Source: Candidatus Auribacterota bacterium | GTDB taxonomy: Bacteria; Auribacterota; JAFGBW01; JAFGJP01 | Assembly: GCA_016929035.1 (NCBI GenBank) | Contig: JAFGJP010000265.1 | Location: 1 to 13,902, forward strand | Length of the DNA stretch: 13,902 bases | Direction of reading: 5' to 3' | In this document: positions 1 to 6,879 of the stretch, piece after piece | How the letters are laid out: every line of letters starts with the position of its first letter | How positions within the stretch are numbered: position 1 is the stretch's first letter | The notes under the pieces: generated by a model | What the model was told of the DNA's origin: nothing | Seen by the model: the letters and a program-made list of their open reading frames with translations, nothing else | The model's database searches: none | Translations under genes and position numbers: made by a program

Positions 1-11
1 AAGAATCTCTA

Positions 12-43
12 AGCGGGCAATGAAAAAATTGCCCGCTTTTTTT
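12..43 (+). terminator. Rho-independent terminator of an upstream gene
   Basis: A perfect 9-bp inverted repeat (AGCGGGCAA at 12-20, TTGCCCGCT at 29-37) with an 8-nt A-rich loop is followed directly by a run of T on the plus strand (37-43). This is a classic intrinsic terminator for a rightward gene that ends before the window. On the minus strand the hairpin is not followed by a U tract, so it probably does not end the leftward fibre operon. Confidence 0.88.
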
Positions 44-110
44 GCCTTTTACAGGCTCTTTTTTATTCATGATGCGGATCATTTTAGTCCGGCAGGGAAA
101 GAATCTACTG

Positions 111-416
111 GCCGGCTTTACCCGCCCCTGCAAAAGCCGCGCCTTCAACGCTACCCGCAGGACAACGAGCCCCATGTGTGCAGACACACAGCTTGGCGAA
201 GACAGAATCCCCCCTTGCGACATCTCGCCGAAGCCAGGAACGCTTTCCTGCATTTCCGCCAGAAGCGCCCGCCTCTCGATGAAGCCGAGGGAGAGACCTC
301 GCCAGCAATAGCTGGCGCGGGCATCCTGTGTGAAGGGACGTTGTCCTAACGGCATGGAGCCGCGTTGCGGTAACGCCGCTCACGCGGGACTCACGTCCCC
401 GGATTTACATCCGGGG
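111..416. ncRNA. Hairpin-rich structured segment; possible omega-RNA/HEARO-like RNA or IS200/IS605-type remnant
   Basis: No convincing gene lies between 44 and 545, but this GC-rich stretch carries a row of short perfect hairpins: 113-119/133-139, 175-180/185-190 (loop CAGA), 217-220/225-228, 235-240/245-250 (loop CGCT), 336-339/343-346, 358-366/372-380 (one mismatch) and 397-404/409-416 (CCCCGGAT, loop TTAC). Bases 267-272 pair with 317-322, enclosing a CTCTC/GAGAG stem (273-277/291-295) and a GCCAGC/GCTGGC hairpin (301-316), a compact three-way junction. Composition differs sharply from the AT-rich intergenic DNA elsewhere. Dense hairpins ending in a strong GC stem are typical of TnpB/IscB guide-RNA scaffolds and of IS200/IS605 ends; a decayed tnpB tail overlapping such an RNA is possible. 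No intact transposase or nuclease is present, and the strand of the RNA is not decided. The stretch 417-545 adds only a GGAACGTTCC palindrome (473-482). Confidence 0.4.
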
Positions 417-545
417 TCTTCTGCGCAGGCGGATAAACAAAGTCAAACCAAAAGGTAATCCCTGGGTTAAACGGAACGTTCCCTAACGCTTTGGCCGAAG
501 GCGACCGCGCGGAGGAGGATAAGAAAAGGACAGGTAAAACTTTCT

Positions 546-3281
546 CTACTTCTGTTTGATAGGTATAAAAATATTCCTCACGGTCTCAGGCTTTACGGAC
601 AAATCGACTTCAGGCCAGTCTCCTTCAAAAAATGCGCCTTTCGGCAGGGAATCGGTATCCACGGTGATACGGTTTTTCCCGAAAGGAAGCTTTCTCAGGA
701 CAAAAACGCCTTTTTTGGTTGTTTCAGCTTCCGCTCCGGCACATTTTACAATGACGCCTTCCAAAGGAACGTCTTCTTTGGAATAGACGTTGTTTGCGTC
801 CTTGTCATAAAAAACCGTACCCATGACCATTCTCTCAGCACCGAAAGGATAGTCAATATTGATAACGTCGCCTTCCTCCAGCATAATTGTCCTTTTCATC
901 GTCTCTTTGGAGTAATACTTTACAGGAAGGCGGGTATAGTCCAGAGACACGGTGTACTCTCCCCTGGGAAGAGAAATGAAGCGATAAAAGCCGCTGACAT
1001 TTGTTTTGGTTAACAGGCCGTTTTGCAGCTGAACCGTTATTTGCGGAAATTCTCTATCAATGCCCGGGTCAAACTTATTGTTATCGTTCAAATCCGCGTA
1101 AATCCTTCCCCATATCTGATTGCTTATGGCAATACCAAAATCGCATTGATATGTTTCTCTATTCTTAATATCCATCGTATAGTTGGCCAGAGTGGTCACC
1201 ACATACCCGCTGGGGACATCTGCCATTTTTATCGCCACATTTGTCTGAAGCCCGCTTACCTTTTTAAAATTATAATAACCGTTGATGTCTGTTCTGGCCT
1301 CCCTCAGCCCGCCGGCAACCATGATTCTTACATCAGACAGCGGGTCTTCACCTTTATCGAAACGCCCGTTTCCATCGGCATCTTTAAAGACATAGCCTTC
1401 TACTTCACAGCTCGGGAGAAGGCCGGGAAAGGCCGCAAATTTAACGCTCATGCCTGTTTTGAGATTGTACTCGTAATAGTCTTCACTGCTCTCTAAATTG
1501 ATTTTTTTCACATCACCTCTGACGTACACGCTCCCCGGGAAATGCGTGAAAAAATAATTCAGGCCTGTGCTGAGCCCGTAGTTATCCCTCTTCTCCCTGT
1601 ACTGTGACAAAAAAAGCTCGTATGTGCTTTCTGAAGCATACAGGGTTGTCAAAAATGAAATATTATTTCTGATCTTGTGGGTAAGACTGATGCCGACAGA
1701 CTGGGCGTTGTTCTCCGTCAACTTTTCACTTTCCGGACCGCTTGTCGAGCTTGTGCTGCCGCTGTAATAAAAGCGCAAGGGCTTGACAGGAAAGAAACTT
1801 GCTCCCCAGTTCATGGACTGTGTTTCCCTGTCAAGAGCTGGATCTGAGGAGCCCTCTGTTTTTCTCAGGTTATAATTAAAATATGTATTGATCTTGCGCC
1901 AGAGGTTAATATATCTATTGAGATAAATGTTCATGTCTTTCTGGATGTTGGATACAATCAGATTCGTATTGTCCCTCAGAGAATACTTTGCCTTTATCTT
2001 TACGTCAAAGGAACTGGCTTCTGTGTTAAGGGCATAGCCGTAAGCAAAATCAGAATACCCGTCCTCCAGATCTGTCTGAATATAGTCCTGCCGGAGCTCA
2101 TATTCCGCACCCATGCTTTCCAGCCGGAAATGCCCTGATTCCCAATCCATGCTGTAATCCGTACTGAACCGTATCCTTCTTTTCCCTGTCTGAGGATAAT
2201 CCCCTTCCATATGCGGCAGATTATCGATATCAACACCGTACTGCCATTTCTCATCTCCACCGTAAAGAGACATCTGCAGACTGGAAAGAACATCAAAATT
2301 AATGATATTGAACTCAAAGTTGTTTCTCCTGGAAGAACTTTTATGCTCGAAAAGAAAATCATTTCTTGAATCTTCCGTGCTGTTATTAACGGTGTGGCGG
2401 TATATCAAGTTGTTTTCCATCTTTACATTTTTATCCAGCCAGCGGATAAACGGTTTTCTCCTGTAGTTCAGTTCCATCCCGCTGGCCACCCGTCCCTCTT
2501 CTTCGAGCTCAGGAGAAAACACCACGCCGTTGTAAAGGCTCTGTCCGCGGATATTGCCGTAAAAAAGGCTGATCTTTTCCGGCATAAAGCCGCCTGTTTG
2601 AAAATCCCGGGTGTTTTTGACGTTCAGCCCCTTCAGCCGCAGCGACGGCAAAAGCTTGTCTCCTCCCTTCTGATTGAAATCCCCTGCCTCAAGGCTAAGA
2701 TTTTTCACAGGGCCTATTTTCCCGTCATCAAGATAAAACGTCAGCTGATCCAGAATTTCCTCTCTGTCTCTTTCAAAGTTCTGCTTCGCCTTGGCAAAAA
2801 CGCCGACCTGCCCAAAATACGTCGGTCCGAACAGGCTGTACTCGCCGTAAAGCACGTTTTGCTTGCTTACGCTGCCTGTTTCCCTTGTTGAATCATAGAA
2901 GTCATGGTACATGTCCGCTGAGAAAATAAAATATCTGTCTCTTTTTTCATTGAATTTATTCAGGATAGACGATTGGGAAGGAGGGGGAACCGGCCGGACA
3001 ACATCTATTTTAAAAACGTATCTGCCGTCCTTTGCCCAGAGTATGAGCACGCCTTCTCCGATGTTATTCGTCGAAACTTCAACCGAACCGTCTTCCAGCT
3101 TTTGTACGGCAATGACATGAGGGGACGTGTTAAGAAACCTCTTCAGCCCTTCGGCGTAAAACCGCATCGTCTGGCCGAAAGGCAGTTTTTTTTCGACAGA
3201 AGGCACAGCAGAATAGGCAGGACATGAAAAAAAAACGCATAACGAAAAAATCACCAGTAGAAGGCTTTTGTTTATTTTCAT
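546..3281 (-). CDS. Outer-membrane beta-barrel, usher-like, with pilus/secretin N-terminal domain and three Cna-B/SdrD-like domains
   Basis: A 911-aa exported protein, last gene of the fibre operon. Residues 1-25 are a Sec signal peptide (cleavage after PAYSA). Residues about 27-97 (LPFGQTMRFYAEGLKRFL... through GEGVLILWAKDGRYVFKIDV) resemble the N-terminal domain of type II/III secretin and pilus proteins (T2SS-T3SS_pil_N). Residues about 115-620 are alternating beta strands rich in Tyr, Phe and charged loops with almost no long hydrophobic stretch, as in a large outer-membrane barrel. Three Ig-like repeats follow at about 626-715, 723-812 and 819-905, each opening with a calcium-loop-like motif (DADGNGRFD, DLNDNNKFD, DKDANNVYS) as in SdrD B/Cna-B domains. 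It starts 20 bp after the chaperone-like gene, with only a weak Shine-Dalgarno. Size and position match a chaperone-usher usher, but I see no classical FimD/PapC motifs; function as a fibre export/assembly pore is inference. An alternative is a barrel that displays the C-terminal domains as an adhesin. Confidence 0.72.
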   Translation of the reverse strand: MKINKSLLLVIFSLCVFFSCPAYSAVPSVEKKLPFGQTMRFYAEGLKRFLNTSPHVIAVQKLEDGSVEVSTNNIGEGVLILWAKDGRYVFKIDVVRPVPPPSQSSILNKFNEKRDRYFIFSADMYHDFYDSTRETGSVSKQNVLYGEYSLFGPTYFGQVGVFAKAKQNFERDREEILDQLTFYLDDGKIGPVKNLSLEAGDFNQKGGDKLLPSLRLKGLNVKNTRDFQTGGFMPEKISLFYGNIRGQSLYNGVVFSPELEEEGRVASGMELNYRRKPFIRWLDKNVKMENNLIYRHTVNNSTEDSRNDFLFEHKSSSRRNNFEFNIINFDVLSSLQMSLYGGDEKWQYGVDIDNLPHMEGDYPQTGKRRIRFSTDYSMDWESGHFRLESMGAEYELRQDYIQTDLEDGYSDFAYGYALNTEASSFDVKIKAKYSLRDNTNLIVSNIQKDMNIYLNRYINLWRKINTYFNYNLRKTEGSSDPALDRETQSMNWGASFFPVKPLRFYYSGSTSSTSGPESEKLTENNAQSVGISLTHKIRNNISFLTTLYASESTYELFLSQYREKRDNYGLSTGLNYFFTHFPGSVYVRGDVKKINLESSEDYYEYNLKTGMSVKFAAFPGLLPSCEVEGYVFKDADGNGRFDKGEDPLSDVRIMVAGGLREARTDINGYYNFKKVSGLQTNVAIKMADVPSGYVVTTLANYTMDIKNRETYQCDFGIAISNQIWGRIYADLNDNNKFDPGIDREFPQITVQLQNGLLTKTNVSGFYRFISLPRGEYTVSLDYTRLPVKYYSKETMKRTIMLEEGDVINIDYPFGAERMVMGTVFYDKDANNVYSKEDVPLEGVIVKCAGAEAETTKKGVFVLRKLPFGKNRITVDTDSLPKGAFFEGDWPEVDLSVKPETVRNIFIPIKQK

Positions 3282-3301
3282 CTTATGTTTTTTTCATTAT
3301 C

Positions 3302-4114
3302 TTATTCAATGACGACATGCTTCTCCAGAATATCGATATTCTCTTTGCTGCCGATTTCAACAGTGGACACAACATCAAATTCTCCGGGCGACAATTCTCC
3401 ATACCACGTCTGTATGACCGTTGAAGTAACCCCTGGAGAAATGGGGATCCTCTCGATCACTCCCCGTCCGTATAAGCTGCCCTCATCGTCAATGACATTG
3501 AATGTTCCGTTGATAAAAAGAAGCACGTTGCCTGTATTTTTTATCTGGAAGATCAAGTCATAGCCGTCTTCTTCTTCATTTTTTACAAAATCAAAAGATT
3601 TGACTTCACCGTCGACAATGGCCTGAGCCTTATCGTTTAATTTCACAACAACAGCCATGCGTGTTTCAACAGAAAAGCCGACTTTATCCGTGTTCGGGTC
3701 CGGCTCTTTAGAATTAGAAAAAAACAGCATGGCATTATACTCAGGATAATCCAGGTGGGCTGGAACATTGATGCTGACCAGGACCTTAACGACCTTATTA
3801 TCTTTGCTTAAAATAAAGCTTTGCGGAGAAAAACTCAGCCAGGCCGCACAGCTGTTAGGGCGCGTGTTGGCCGGGAAAAGATCCGGCTGTTGCGTCACAT
3901 CATTGTGCTGCCAGTCAGCTGTGCTGACAATGACCTGAACCGGCTTTCCCTCGTTATCCCCGGCGGTGTATGTGACCTGGATAATCTTTTCCAGGGATTT
4001 TCCCGCTTCAATATCTTCGTAAATCCTCACCGTATCCAGGCCGAAGCTCTGCGAATATCCCTGATAAGGAATCAAGGCAAGAAAGAAGAACAAGACAATG
4101 ACTCTTTTAAGCAT
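3302..4114 (-). CDS. Periplasmic two-domain Ig-like chaperone candidate (PapD-like)
   Basis: A 270-aa protein with a signal peptide (1-21, cleavage near GYSQS). The mature part reads as two beta-sandwich domains. Domain 1 (about 25-155) has the pattern seen in pilus chaperones: an N-terminal strand, a 'TADWQHND' turn, then AAWLSFSPQSFILSKDNKVV followed by the VPAHLDYPEYNAMLFF strand. Domain 2 (about 165-265) has GYDLIFQIKNTGNVLLFINGTF and a final PGEFDVVSTVEIG strand. In PapD-family proteins such a fold donates a strand to pilin subunits in the periplasm. The gene sits between the subunit-like genes and the barrel gene, exactly where a chaperone gene lies in csu/pap-type operons. A good Shine-Dalgarno (GGGAGAG) precedes the ATG; the gap to the upstream gene is 17 bp. 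The family call rests on fold-like pattern and context, not on strict PapD signature residues. Confidence 0.62.
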   Translation of the reverse strand: MLKRVIVLFFFLALIPYQGYSQSFGLDTVRIYEDIEAGKSLEKIIQVTYTAGDNEGKPVQVIVSTADWQHNDVTQQPDLFPANTRPNSCAAWLSFSPQSFILSKDNKVVKVLVSINVPAHLDYPEYNAMLFFSNSKEPDPNTDKVGFSVETRMAVVVKLNDKAQAIVDGEVKSFDFVKNEEEDGYDLIFQIKNTGNVLLFINGTFNVIDDEGSLYGRGVIERIPISPGVTSTVIQTWYGELSPGEFDVVSTVEIGSKENIDILEKHVVIE

Positions 4115-4131
4115 AACAACTCTCCCATTTT

Positions 4132-5535
4132 TTATTTTATAACTTCTTCAACAGTAAAATTTATTCCCGAGGAATACTTTCCCCCTATCACAGAATCTTC
4201 CGGTTTTATCCCGTACGTTACGAAAAAACTGTCCGAATCGCCCTTATCGTTTGACCGGTACAGCTCCATCCGTGATGTCGGCATTGTTTCGAATTCCTGA
4301 ATAAGCTTTTTTCCTTCTTCTCCCCCATGGACCTTTATAAAACATCCCTGCTCTTTGAACACATGGCCTTTCAGGCTGACGATCGGCTGAATAAACTCCT
4401 GGGAAACCACATAGGGATTGCCCGTATTTGACTGCACAACGACCTTCAACGTCTGGACCGACATTGGGTCGCCTCTTTTGATGACGCCGAAATCCAGTCC
4501 TCCCTGCCCTTCTACCGGAGAGACCTTGATATCCAGTATCCTTTTTATTTCAAAATTCATGGCGACTTTCAGCTCTCTCGATTCAAAATCCGTGATCTTA
4601 TCAGAAGGAACAACCTGGAAGGTTAAAAAATTTGAATACTCGCCGTAGGTCAGGCGGGACGTATTATTCAGATAATAAAATATCCGGAAAGAATCGGAAC
4701 CGCCCTCTTCGTCCGAAAGATACAAAAGATCTTCTGAATACGATAAAGGGCACTGATAATTTGTATACAGCTCTCCCCTGATGCTGTCTCCGAATAATCG
4801 GTATGACAGAAAATCCGGAGAATCGATCTCCTGCCTGTTCCTGTCGTTGATGAACGGCTCGTATATCGACTGGGTAACTTTGTATGGCTTATAAATATTT
4901 GTTTCTATTTGAAAAATGAACTCTTCCGTCGCTGTTTCATCCAGATTCAGCAACGGCCTGAAATTAATGGTGTTGACAGGCATGCCTGAAGCGTTCAGCA
5001 GCTTTATGTCCAGATATGACGCAACCGTAAAAGATATATCGACCTCCTGCTCTTCCACCTCTATTTCATTCTCATAATAAAGCAGAGTAAGGCTTCCGCT
5101 GTATTCTCCGGCCGGAGCCTCGGGTGGAATGGCCAGGGTCAATATTAAACTGAACGTCTCCGGAGAGCCGGCATCATCAGACACGTAGAATATTTTTTCC
5201 GCGCGAGAGAGAGACACAGGTCCGCGGAAGCCTGTTTCCCCTGTAAAAACACCCGTCACTTCAAGCGTCAGCCCCGCCCCGGATAAATACTCGCCGCTTT
5301 CGCTGCTGAAAGAGCGGGAAAACGACGCGCTGAAGGCATAAGGCACGCCGCCTCCAATCACTTCTATCTGAGCTCCTTTTAGCTCGGTTAAACGATCTCT
5401 TGACAGCGTGCCGAACCGGATTTCCGGCATTCCATCTGAAAGAAAAAGGAAATGTTCCATGGCTCCAGCCCGCGCCGCGCAAAGGTCAAGCAAAAGGAAA
5501 GCCAAAAGAATAACTCTGGTCAATTTCTTTCTCAT
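4132..5535 (-). CDS. Exported protein with three tandem beta-rich repeats; candidate fibre subunit or tip adhesin
   Basis: A 467-aa protein with a signal peptide (1-25, cleavage near ARAGA). It contains three related units at about 38-170, 175-310 and 334-467. Each has a '(P)Y.(V/F)(S/T)' strand near its start (GGGVPYAFSA, NIYKPYKVTQS, NTGNPYVVSQE) and ends with a stretch of the form 'LY.S.....DSF.v.y......GkYs..i.F.v' (KIFYVSDDAGSPETF, LLYLSDEEGGSDSFRIFY, ELYRSNDKGDSDSFFVTYG). The C-terminal GGKYSSGINFTVEE recalls the last strand of spore-coat-U/Csu-type pilins. The same unit is found once in the preceding 225-aa protein. Start and stop of the two genes overlap as TAATG, with AGGAAG ahead of the ATG, so the two are translationally coupled. 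Three domains in one chain may suggest a tip adhesin or anchor; that role is inferred. I do not recognise a named family with certainty. Confidence 0.7.
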   Translation of the reverse strand: MRKKLTRVILLAFLLLDLCAARAGAMEHFLFLSDGMPEIRFGTLSRDRLTELKGAQIEVIGGGVPYAFSASFSRSFSSESGEYLSGAGLTLEVTGVFTGETGFRGPVSLSRAEKIFYVSDDAGSPETFSLILTLAIPPEAPAGEYSGSLTLLYYENEIEVEEQEVDISFTVASYLDIKLLNASGMPVNTINFRPLLNLDETATEEFIFQIETNIYKPYKVTQSIYEPFINDRNRQEIDSPDFLSYRLFGDSIRGELYTNYQCPLSYSEDLLYLSDEEGGSDSFRIFYYLNNTSRLTYGEYSNFLTFQVVPSDKITDFESRELKVAMNFEIKRILDIKVSPVEGQGGLDFGVIKRGDPMSVQTLKVVVQSNTGNPYVVSQEFIQPIVSLKGHVFKEQGCFIKVHGGEEGKKLIQEFETMPTSRMELYRSNDKGDSDSFFVTYGIKPEDSVIGGKYSSGINFTVEEVIK

Positions 5536-6212
5536 TATAATTCTTCCTGCAATGTAAACACGATAGTTGTTTTATACGTCCCTGCTTTTTGGTCCATCGT
5601 CAGGGGAGAAGACGAATTGTCGGTTATCCAGTAAAAAACGCGGAAAGTGTTGCTCAAATCAACATCGATAAGATCATTCGATTCATAAAGGACCTGATCT
5701 GTCAAAATGCTGACCGGCACCACCTGCGTGACTTTGACCATCCCTTTAGAAGGATCGCCTTCCCCGTCAAGAATATGACCTTTACAGACAAAAATATCTT
5801 CAGGCAGGGTCAACGAAGAACCGGTATCGACAATGGCTGAAGTAAGATACTGGCTCACGGTATACTTCCGCCCCCGGTTTGTCAGGCACTGAAACTTGAC
5901 GAGAACTTTATACTCGCTCACCAGATTGACTTCACCGGAAGTCTTATATCCGATAAGGTATCCCAGATCAAAACAATCGTTCAGGTTCTGCCCTGCCGTA
6001 ACATTATTCTGTGAAGGGAAAGCCAGCGCCGAAGGGTTAGGCGGAACATAGTCTGGATCAACATAGATCTCCGCGGAAAACTCAAAAACCGTCTCCATGT
6101 CAAAAGTAAAAGAGATGTAATCACTTTCATCAGCGGCAAAGGCTGAACGGGATGCCAAAAGGGCGATTAAAAAAGAGAAGAATAAAATACAAATAGAATG
6201 TTTTAATCTCAT
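5535..6212 (-). CDS. Exported subunit-like protein with one copy of the shared beta repeat
   Basis: A 225-aa protein with a clear signal peptide (1-26, cleavage after SAFA). The mature chain is predicted mostly beta. Its C-terminal half (about 95-225) matches the repeat of the neighbouring 467-aa protein: GRKYTVSQYL, a GHILDGEGDPSKG loop, VLYESNDLIDVDLSNTFRVF and the terminal strand AGTYKTTIVFTLQEE. This final 'AG.Y...i.FTl' is like the end of spore-coat-U/Csu-type pilin domains. Three cysteines (80, 109, 143) could allow one disulfide. The stop codon shares its last A with the next ATG (TAATG). There is no evident Shine-Dalgarno before its own start; an AT-rich stretch lies directly upstream. 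It is probably a secreted structural subunit handled by the downstream chaperone-like protein. The assignment is from repeat similarity and operon order. Confidence 0.68.
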   Translation of the reverse strand: MRLKHSICILFFSFLIALLASRSAFAADESDYISFTFDMETVFEFSAEIYVDPDYVPPNPSALAFPSQNNVTAGQNLNDCFDLGYLIGYKTSGEVNLVSEYKVLVKFQCLTNRGRKYTVSQYLTSAIVDTGSSLTLPEDIFVCKGHILDGEGDPSKGMVKVTQVVPVSILTDQVLYESNDLIDVDLSNTFRVFYWITDNSSSPLTMDQKAGTYKTTIVFTLQEEL

Positions 6213-6285
6213 AACTATATTATATATAAAAAAATGCTGAATTTCAAAAAAATACTTAGAGTGCTCTTTTTTTACTTAGAAGGAT
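6213..6285 (-). other. Operon-internal spacer with direct repeat and possible weak attenuator
   Basis: The 73-bp spacer after the first fibre gene is far longer than other gaps in the operon. It carries two copies of ACTTAGA (plus-strand 6254-6260 and 6274-6280). On the minus strand an A-run plus AGAG is followed by CTCT and a T7 run, which could make a weak AU-rich hairpin that lowers transcription into the downstream genes. No strong terminator is present. Confidence 0.25.
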
Positions 6286-6702
6286 TTATATGGAAAGGAA
6301 GGTATAGATGATTCTTTTATGCGCAAGGCTTTTTTTAAGAATTCTAAAATTCCTTACGATCTTTTTGTCGTCCGGCAGCATGCTCAGGTCCTCTTCGCTC
6401 ATCATTTTGTTTCCCTGATAAACCTGTTCCTTTATCTGGCTGAACTGACCTTTCGGAAAGCAAAGAGTCACTTTATAATTAAGCTCCGTTTTTTCTTCTT
6501 TTACGCCAACGGCGCTTTCTTGCTGATCTTGACTCGTTTCTTCATTCCATTCCTGAATAACCTGAAACTGATTTCTGACGGGAATTTGCAGTTTTATTGC
6601 CCTCGTGATCGAAACAGGCTGAACCTTGTTTTCTGCGAAGGAGAAGACAGGCAGGACGACCAAAAAACATAAGACAAAAAAAACCTTGGATATTTTCATC
6701 AT
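6286..6702 (-). CDS. Small secreted protein of unknown function, first gene of the c-di-GMP-controlled operon
   Basis: A 138-aa protein if read from the tandem ATG-ATG at 6702/6699. A reading frame extends up to an ATG at 6756, but the internal start is preferred. It follows a strong Shine-Dalgarno (GGGG, 5-8 nt upstream) and yields a standard signal peptide (MMKISKVFFVLCFLVVLPVFSFA, cleaved before ENK). The extra 18 codons lie inside the regulatory leader and lack a ribosome site. The mature chain of about 115 residues is mixed charged/polar, with a basic C-terminus (RILKKSLAHKRIIYTF) and one Cys. I do not recognise a family. As the first, riboswitch-proximal gene it is likely the most translated, so it could be a major structural or accessory subunit, but there is no direct evidence. 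Confidence 0.65.
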   Translation of the reverse strand: MMKISKVFFVLCFLVVLPVFSFAENKVQPVSITRAIKLQIPVRNQFQVIQEWNEETSQDQQESAVGVKEEKTELNYKVTLCFPKGQFSQIKEQVYQGNKMMSEEDLSMLPDDKKIVRNFRILKKSLAHKRIIYTFLSI

Positions 6703-6733
6703 CTCATCCCCGCAAAACATTTGTGAGGATGAG
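6703..6733 (-). promoter_or_regulatory. Shine-Dalgarno-sequestering hairpin (riboswitch expression platform)
   Basis: In the minus-strand transcript, CTCATCC (plus 6727-6733) is perfectly complementary to GGATGAG (plus 6703-6709), which contains much of the Shine-Dalgarno region just before the ATG-ATG start. When formed, the 7-bp stem would hide the ribosome site. Its loop and half of its anti-SD strand (6712-6730) can instead pair with the aptamer 5' strand at 17 of 19 positions (6813-6831), so the two states exclude each other. This is read directly from the bases; pairing in vivo is inferred. Confidence 0.6.
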
Positions 6734-6760
6734 GCACAAAGAGAGAAAAAGACCATTTCA

Positions 6761-6843
6761 GACTTTCGGCAACCAGACCACCTGAATGCTCAGGCTCTTA
6801 GCTTTGCGCCCCATCTTCACAAATGGTTTGCCTTTATCGAGTC
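6761..6843 (-). ncRNA. Cyclic-di-GMP-I (GEMM-I) riboswitch aptamer
   Basis: On the minus strand the leader reads the conserved GEMM-I elements in order. GGCAAACC (plus 6825-6832) is followed by a hairpin CCATTT-GTGA-AGATGG whose GNRA tetraloop matches the P1b loop of the family. Then comes GGCGCAAAGC (consensus GACGCAAAGC), a second stem CCTGA-GCAT-TCAGG, and the 3' block CTGGTTGCCGA (family GGGUUACCGA). The ends close with GACT/AGTC (6840-6843 with 6761-6764) and GGC/GCC. TAAG next to the second stem could be part of a tetraloop receptor. The aptamer lies between the predicted promoter and the first fibre gene, so c-di-GMP level should control the operon. Confidence 0.88.
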
Positions 6844-6879
6844 AATTTATGATTAAAGAACATTACCTCTTACATTATA

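Noticed and set aside
267..322. tRNA-like cloverleaf
   Set aside because: The three-way junction lacks a T-loop, anticodon arm and acceptor stem of tRNA size.
20..383. Reading frames of about 90-110 aa on both strands in the GC-rich left region
   Set aside because: They overlap each other, begin in the terminator hairpin or lack ribosome sites, and their composition (Arg/Pro/Ala rich) reflects GC-rich structured DNA; at most a decayed tnpB tail.
340..400. Group II intron domain V
   Set aside because: The 358-380 hairpin starts with GAGCCGCG, but the catalytic triad and bulge pattern and any LtrA-type gene are missing.
1023..1496. 157-aa plus-strand frame inside the barrel gene (and similar frames at 2394-2891 and 3821-4300)
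   Set aside because: Antisense shadows of well-supported minus-strand genes with signal peptides and repeat domains.
546..3281. Secretin assignment for the 911-aa protein
   Set aside because: The N-terminal domain is secretin/pilus-like, but no secretin core or repeated N1/N2 domains are visible; the rest is barrel plus Cna-B-like repeats.
6703..6756. Longer 156-aa start (ATG at 6756) for the first fibre gene
   Set aside because: It lacks a ribosome site, lies within the regulatory leader and would bury the signal peptide; the ATG-ATG at 6702/6699 after GGGG gives a normal signal peptide.
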